Part shown: one piece after another, positions 23,609 through 23,718 of the stretch | Layout: each line of letters starts with the position of its first letter | Numbering within the stretch: position 1 is the stretch's first letter | NCBI GenBank assembly: GCA_035384565.1 | Contig: DAOOIT010000080.1 | Coordinates: forward strand, 1 to 23,718 | Reading direction: 5' to 3' | DNA length: 23,718 nt | Origin: Planctomycetota bacterium | GTDB taxonomy: Bacteria; Planctomycetota; PUPC01; DSUN01 | Made by a program: the position numbers and the translations under genes | The notes under the pieces: model-generated | Database searches by the model: none | The model's input: only the letters and a program-made list of their open reading frames with translations | What the model was told of the DNA's origin: nothing

Positions 23609-23718
23609 CGGACAAGTGCCCAGGGGACCAAATGGGTGCCGGCTATAGAATCTCGGGCCTTTCAGCTCGACTTTCGCCATCAGGCAGGAAGCCGGAGGGC
23701 GAAGTCCGTGACGGTCGG
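23609..23718 (+). other. 3' flank with weak -10 and stem
   Basis: No gene starts before the window ends. TATAGAAT (23644-23651) could be a -10 without visible -35. GACTTTCGCC (23669-23678) and GGCGAAGTC (23698-23706) can pair with one bulge. Both are weak signals. Confidence 0.3.

Overview
The window is high-GC (roughly two-thirds G+C or more by eye), densely coding DNA from a Gram-negative bacterium. An LptA-like protein, a LolD-family ATPase and a lipoprotein with a clean lipobox point to an outer membrane. A 1535-residue exported PQQ-propeller protein with a malectin-like C-terminus, a threonylcarbamoyl-AMP synthase/low-molecular-weight phosphatase fusion and frequent GTG starts suggest Planctomycetota or a neighbouring PVC-type or uncultured lineage. 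That assignment is inference; there is no rRNA or other marker. I found no tRNA, rRNA, transposase or CRISPR array.

Layout. (1) 1-957: the 3' part of a Sua5/YrdC-LMWPTP fusion gene. (2) 1038-8166: a likely co-transcribed trio of an unrecognised membrane-anchored exported protein, an FtsX/MacB-type ABC permease overlapping it by ATGA, and the giant PQQ/malectin protein. (3) 8216-8668: rpiB, convergent with (4) a minus-strand operon read from 11329 down to 8851: a tandem 8+8-cysteine protein, purB and an LptA/OstA-like protein. The convergent gap holds a long imperfect palindrome. (5) 11330-11522: a divergent promoter region, then a small exported coiled-coil protein. (6) 12148-16304: a four-gene ABC operon of a LolD-like ATPase, a lipoprotein with two fused ModA-like solute-binding domains, a ModB-like permease and a ModC-like ATPase, the last three junctions being very tight. 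(7) 16305-17014: a 710-bp non-coding interval packed with direct, tandem and inverted repeats and ending in a near-consensus sigma-70 promoter. (8) 17015-23608: a glycan/envelope polysaccharide operon of GT4 glycosyltransferase, Wzx-like flippase, two more GT4 enzymes and a B12-binding-domain radical SAM protein, mostly joined by 4- to 8-nt overlaps.

How the parts fit. The window mixes housekeeping genes (t6A synthesis, pentose phosphate, purine synthesis) with envelope functions: LPS-transport-like protein, MacB/Lol-type ABC parts, oxyanion uptake and glycan assembly. The least explained items are the ABC parts (a permease without ATPase at 2225, a LolD-type ATPase without permease at 12148), the two-site binding lipoprotein, the methyltransferase-like domain inside an exported propeller protein, the duplicated cysteine-rich protein, the nested inverted repeat at 16807-16900 and the in-frame heptanucleotide repeat in the radical SAM gene.
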